A DNA stretch of 64,000 nucleotides, from the NCBI GenBank assembly GCA_015501055.1, contig JADNYV010000028.1, forward strand, positions 248,001 to 312,000, given 5' to 3'. A program made the position numbers and the translations under genes. The notes below the pieces were generated by a model. That model made no database searches. It worked only from the letters and a program-made list of their open reading frames with translations, and was not told where the DNA came from. This document shows positions 61,136 to 64,000 of this stretch, piece by piece. Every line of letters starts with the position of its first letter. The stretch's first letter is position 1. Origin of the DNA: Mucidula mucida. Lineage: Eukaryota; Basidiomycota; Agaricomycetes; Agaricales; Physalacriaceae.

Positions 61136-61363
61136 GCGCGTATTCGCAGGGTATTCGCAGGGACCCGTCCTCGACGTCACTGACTTTGAACTCGTCCTCC
61201 CGCCGTTGTCGTGAAAGCGGGGTGATCAACTGCCTGCATTCAATGTCCGGGAGCCCCGGTTGAACGGGCGGGAAAGCTGCTCTCAACGCTGAGCTCTGCA
61301 CACTTGAGAGCCTGCTGTTGACGCGAGACCCTGGTTAAGCCCTGGTGCCGACAGGGTTTGGAA

Positions 61364-61412
61364 AGGGTTATCAAAAATAAACTGGCGAAATAAATTCTTA
61401 ATTGAGGACCAC
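61364..61412 (-). repeat. Right terminal inverted repeat of the MITE
   Basis: 49 bases, perfectly complementary to 61087-61135, followed by TA at 61413-61414. Confidence 0.9.
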
Positions 61413-63550
61413 TAGTATCTCGTGCTTCCCAAGGGTGTGGCAAGGGTCAGACATATCAATGGAATTATTCGCGTTGATTGATTTCGTGACCTGGTCCTTC
61501 TTGTTCTAATCAGGATCTCGGTACGTTTTCAGATATCACGCTCCTGGGCTTCAACTTGCCTATTCCAACAACGGTATTTGCGGCGTTGCCCCGTATCTAT
61601 CCGAGTGTATCCGTCGCCTCCTTCGTCGTCGTAAACCTTTAATTCTCCTTACAGCTCGGCAAATCGTAACATTAACTGATTCACCGCAAATTCTGATATC
61701 GGTCGCAGGTTTCGCCCCCTCCGAGCTTTGATAGCAGCTTCGATCTACGGGTCTCATTGATAAACCCTATATCTGCTGTATTATTGTCTGACTGACGTGT
61801 TCCTGCGCCTACCATTCGGAAGGGTATGAACTCTGTACAATGGAGGCTGTTCTTCAAAGGGGACCTTCTGTAACATCTGACTGCCCTAACGGTTTTCCGC
61901 GCCGGGTAAACCTATCTGAGGCTAATGAGTCCTCCTGCCGCCGTGAACTCTGTACGCAGGTAATAGTTCCGATGTATCTTTGAACCGGAGTGGCACACTA
62001 CGATGACACTACTCCTTACACGATCTGGAGTAGCGTATTGATCGCCTCTACTCCCGCAACAGAATTTCGTCATGTTGCTGGTCACCTTGCGCGGGTACCC
62101 CAGACTGCCAAGCGGCGGGTGTGGGACCTGTCCTCCTCTCTGACACCCCTGTTGCACGATGTTGGCCTTCCAATTCAACAAACACTCCATCCATCAAATT
62201 TTTCCTTCACATCGGGCATCATTTCTTGGTCGGTCGACTCACTATGGGTACAGCTTCTGCGTGTACACGCATCTGTGACAGTATTTGATCAACCACCATG
62301 TTCGCCGTCCCCGATACGCTTACCTCTTCACCTTCAATTCATTCTACAGTAACCGCATCTGTATACCACGGTTCTTGTGTCCATTGCTATATGAGGCGAG
62401 GATTGGGCGAGGATATCGCTTGCAGTACTCGACTCCTTGCATGTACTTTTTCCGTATCCTACGGACTCCTCCGACGTGGCAGCTGCATCTCTCTTTTAGG
62501 TCGTTCCCGTAACCAGCATCAGCGCCCGATTTCCCTCGCTTTCTGATCAACACCGGTACCCTGTACATGCTCCCCTCTGCCTTTACCAATGTGCGACCGT
62601 GTGTCCAGCGCGTGGCTGGCGTTCAACAAAAGGCGCTTAATTGTTATCGATAAATGGCACGCTTACATGAGGCAGCAAACCCGATGCAATGGCGCTCTTT
62701 GGTAGACTGTTATAGTATCTTCAAAGGCGAGAACATGCTTGTCTTGTCCACGTTAGTGCCTGCCTTTGTTTGCAACCCAGCTCAGACAAAGGATATACCA
62801 CGCTATGTCGAGGCTTTCTCCTCCATATATACAACATATATATAGATGCCTTACTATGATCAACGTGGGATTTTCGCATTCAGTTTACAAGAATCGTCCC
62901 CTCCAGGTCCTGGAGTAGTCATGGACTAAGCCGCGGCTCTCTCAGCTGAGTCTGAGAAGGCAATGAGTCAAGGCGTTCTCTGATGTTGCGCTTTTCTCTT
63001 TCCAAACGTTGGCATATGACTATCGTCTCGAGTCTGGACAATGGGCATGTAATGCTCCTTCTGGCTTCGTTGATTTCGTTCTTATCGCTCTAATGGGAAC
63101 TACAACAGACATAACGGATCTGTCCAATCCTTCAGTAGGAAAGATGCATAGGAATGTTCTCGAAGCTTCATATTTAACATACCAAACTTGGCATAATAGG
63201 CGGCCTGTTTGTAGGAATAACCGCAAAGAGGACCGGAGGGTCAACTCCAAAAAGACCAACAAACGTGAGCCGCTGGCCCTTAGAACATCAAGTTCCGTGG
63301 ATACTCTCGGGACGTCGACGAATGTTCGTATGATTTAGCGACGCCACGATCAAGCCACAAAGTCCACAGAATCAAAACACCTACAGGCTGGCGCATTGAA
63401 GACGACGAAAGCAGTGTCATTGCACTAGATGCGGCCGTCGAAGAAAGATAGTAGCTGCTAACAAATAATTATCTCCCGATGTATGGGCATATACTGGGTA
63501 TTGTGGATGGTCCTCTTATACTGTCGTCGAAACATTACCTCAACTATAAT
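61413..63550. other. Gene-poor stretch, no gene recognised
   Basis: About 2.1 kb between the MITE and the V-ATPase gene. Short ORFs on both strands (for example 61912-62190 minus, 61990-62352 plus, 63009-63338 plus) show no family motif, no transposase and no reverse transcriptase. It may be degraded repeat sequence plus the V-ATPase 3' UTR. Confidence 0.4.
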
Positions 63551-64000
63551 CTACGCATCGATTAACTTTTCTTCCGGCTGAGGCTCCTCCTCCGCGGTCG
63601 TAGCCTTCTTCGTGGGTTTCCGTCCGTAGAACTCAGCAATGATCTTGGGGTTGATCCGGTTCAGCTGCTCCTTGGGGAAGATACGGAGTAGAGACCATGC
63701 TAGATCGAGAGAGTCGAAGATGGTGCGTGATTCATATGCTCCTGTGTAACATGGTAAGTTCGGCGTCTGACGGTAACAACAGGTACGAACCTTGTCCGAC
63801 AAACTGTCGTTCGAATTTGTCCAGAAACTCGAGAGCGAGTTTATCCTCCGGAGACAAGGCCTCTTCTCCAACAACGGCTTTCATGGCAGCGGCGTCACGT
63901 CCGATGGCGTATTTGGCATACTATACGGAAGAAAGACTTCAGACACGCAAGATCCGAGAGATGCAGAAGGCCTCTTCGTACCAGCTGGTTGGACACATCA
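63551..64000 (-). CDS. VMA2: V-type proton ATPase subunit B, C-terminal part (truncated by window edge)
   Basis: Non-catalytic nucleotide-binding B subunit of the V1 sector of the vacuolar proton pump. Three exons are visible on the minus strand: 'DVSNQL' at the window edge, '[20 protein letters not shown]' and '[20 protein letters not shown]', and '[20 protein letters not shown]' followed by '[19 protein letters not shown]'. It ends in a Lys/Glu/Pro tail '...EEKLIDA' with a stop at 63551-63553. Both introns are GT-AG and in phase. The N-terminal and central ATP-binding part lies beyond base 64000. Confidence 0.93.

Larger units (their letters stand above)
61087..61412. mobile_element. Non-autonomous MITE with perfect 49-base terminal inverted repeats
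   Basis: A 326-base element bounded by two 49-base sequences that are exact reverse complements (61087-61135 and 61364-61412), starting GTGGTCCTCAATTAAG. Both ends are flanked by TA (61085-61086 and 61413-61414), as expected for a Tc1/mariner-type target duplication. The interior has no transposase ORF and includes a small local duplication of 'GTATTCGCAGG' near 61139-61161. Identical arms suggest recent insertion or gene conversion. The superfamily call rests only on the TA flanks. Confidence 0.85.

Overview
The window is nuclear DNA from a filamentous basidiomycete, most likely an Agaricomycete mushroom-type fungus. Genes sit close together on both strands and are cut by many introns of about 45-60 bases with GT..AG ends and CTNAY-like branch sites. 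The gene content (DUF6593 protein, RGS protein with membrane segments, F-box/LRR proteins, SRPK-like kinase, hydantoinase A-DUF917 fusion) is typical of Agaricomycotina. I see no bacterial-style operons, CRISPR arrays, rRNA or tRNA.

Layout. 0-20 kb: 3' end of a mannitol-1-phosphate dehydrogenase; the RNA/DNA helicase SEN1 (minus) head to head with translin; the SAGA subunit SGF29; an F-box gene; a hot-dog thioesterase; a long hydantoinase/DUF917 gene (minus); class II fructose-bisphosphate aldolase (minus); a weak candidate secreted peptide. 20-32 kb: PP2C phosphatase, DUF6593 protein, broken SRPK-like kinase, dihydroflavonol-reductase-like gene, VHS/GAT adaptor, nitronate monooxygenase. 32-38 kb: peroxiredoxin-fold protein (minus), a gene-poor stretch with a decayed PRPP synthetase, then TIM9 (minus) head to head with DAHP synthase. 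38-54 kb: sterol glucosyltransferase, RGS protein, damaged amidohydrolase (minus), F-box gene, and the P4-ATPase NEO1 (minus). 54-64 kb: tandem dienelactone hydrolases, Tcp11/SOK1 protein (minus), a gene-poor end with a perfect MITE, and the 3' end of V-ATPase subunit B (minus).

Most intact genes are unrelated housekeeping functions: transcription termination and chromatin, glycolysis, shikimate entry, mitochondrial import, lipid flipping and sterol glucosylation. They do not form a biosynthetic cluster.

The most unusual signals are structural. The aldolase gene appears to contain a 6-base microexon restoring a conserved Ala-Ile pair. The PP2C start codon is alone in its coding exon and is followed by a 22-base exon. 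Two introns look like GC-AG introns. Six genes carry apparent single-base deletions, while the conserved genes I traced do not. That pattern is either selective decay of dispensable genes or a consensus artefact, and reads would decide. Splice sites were assigned by eye from family motifs, so internal exon borders are provisional.
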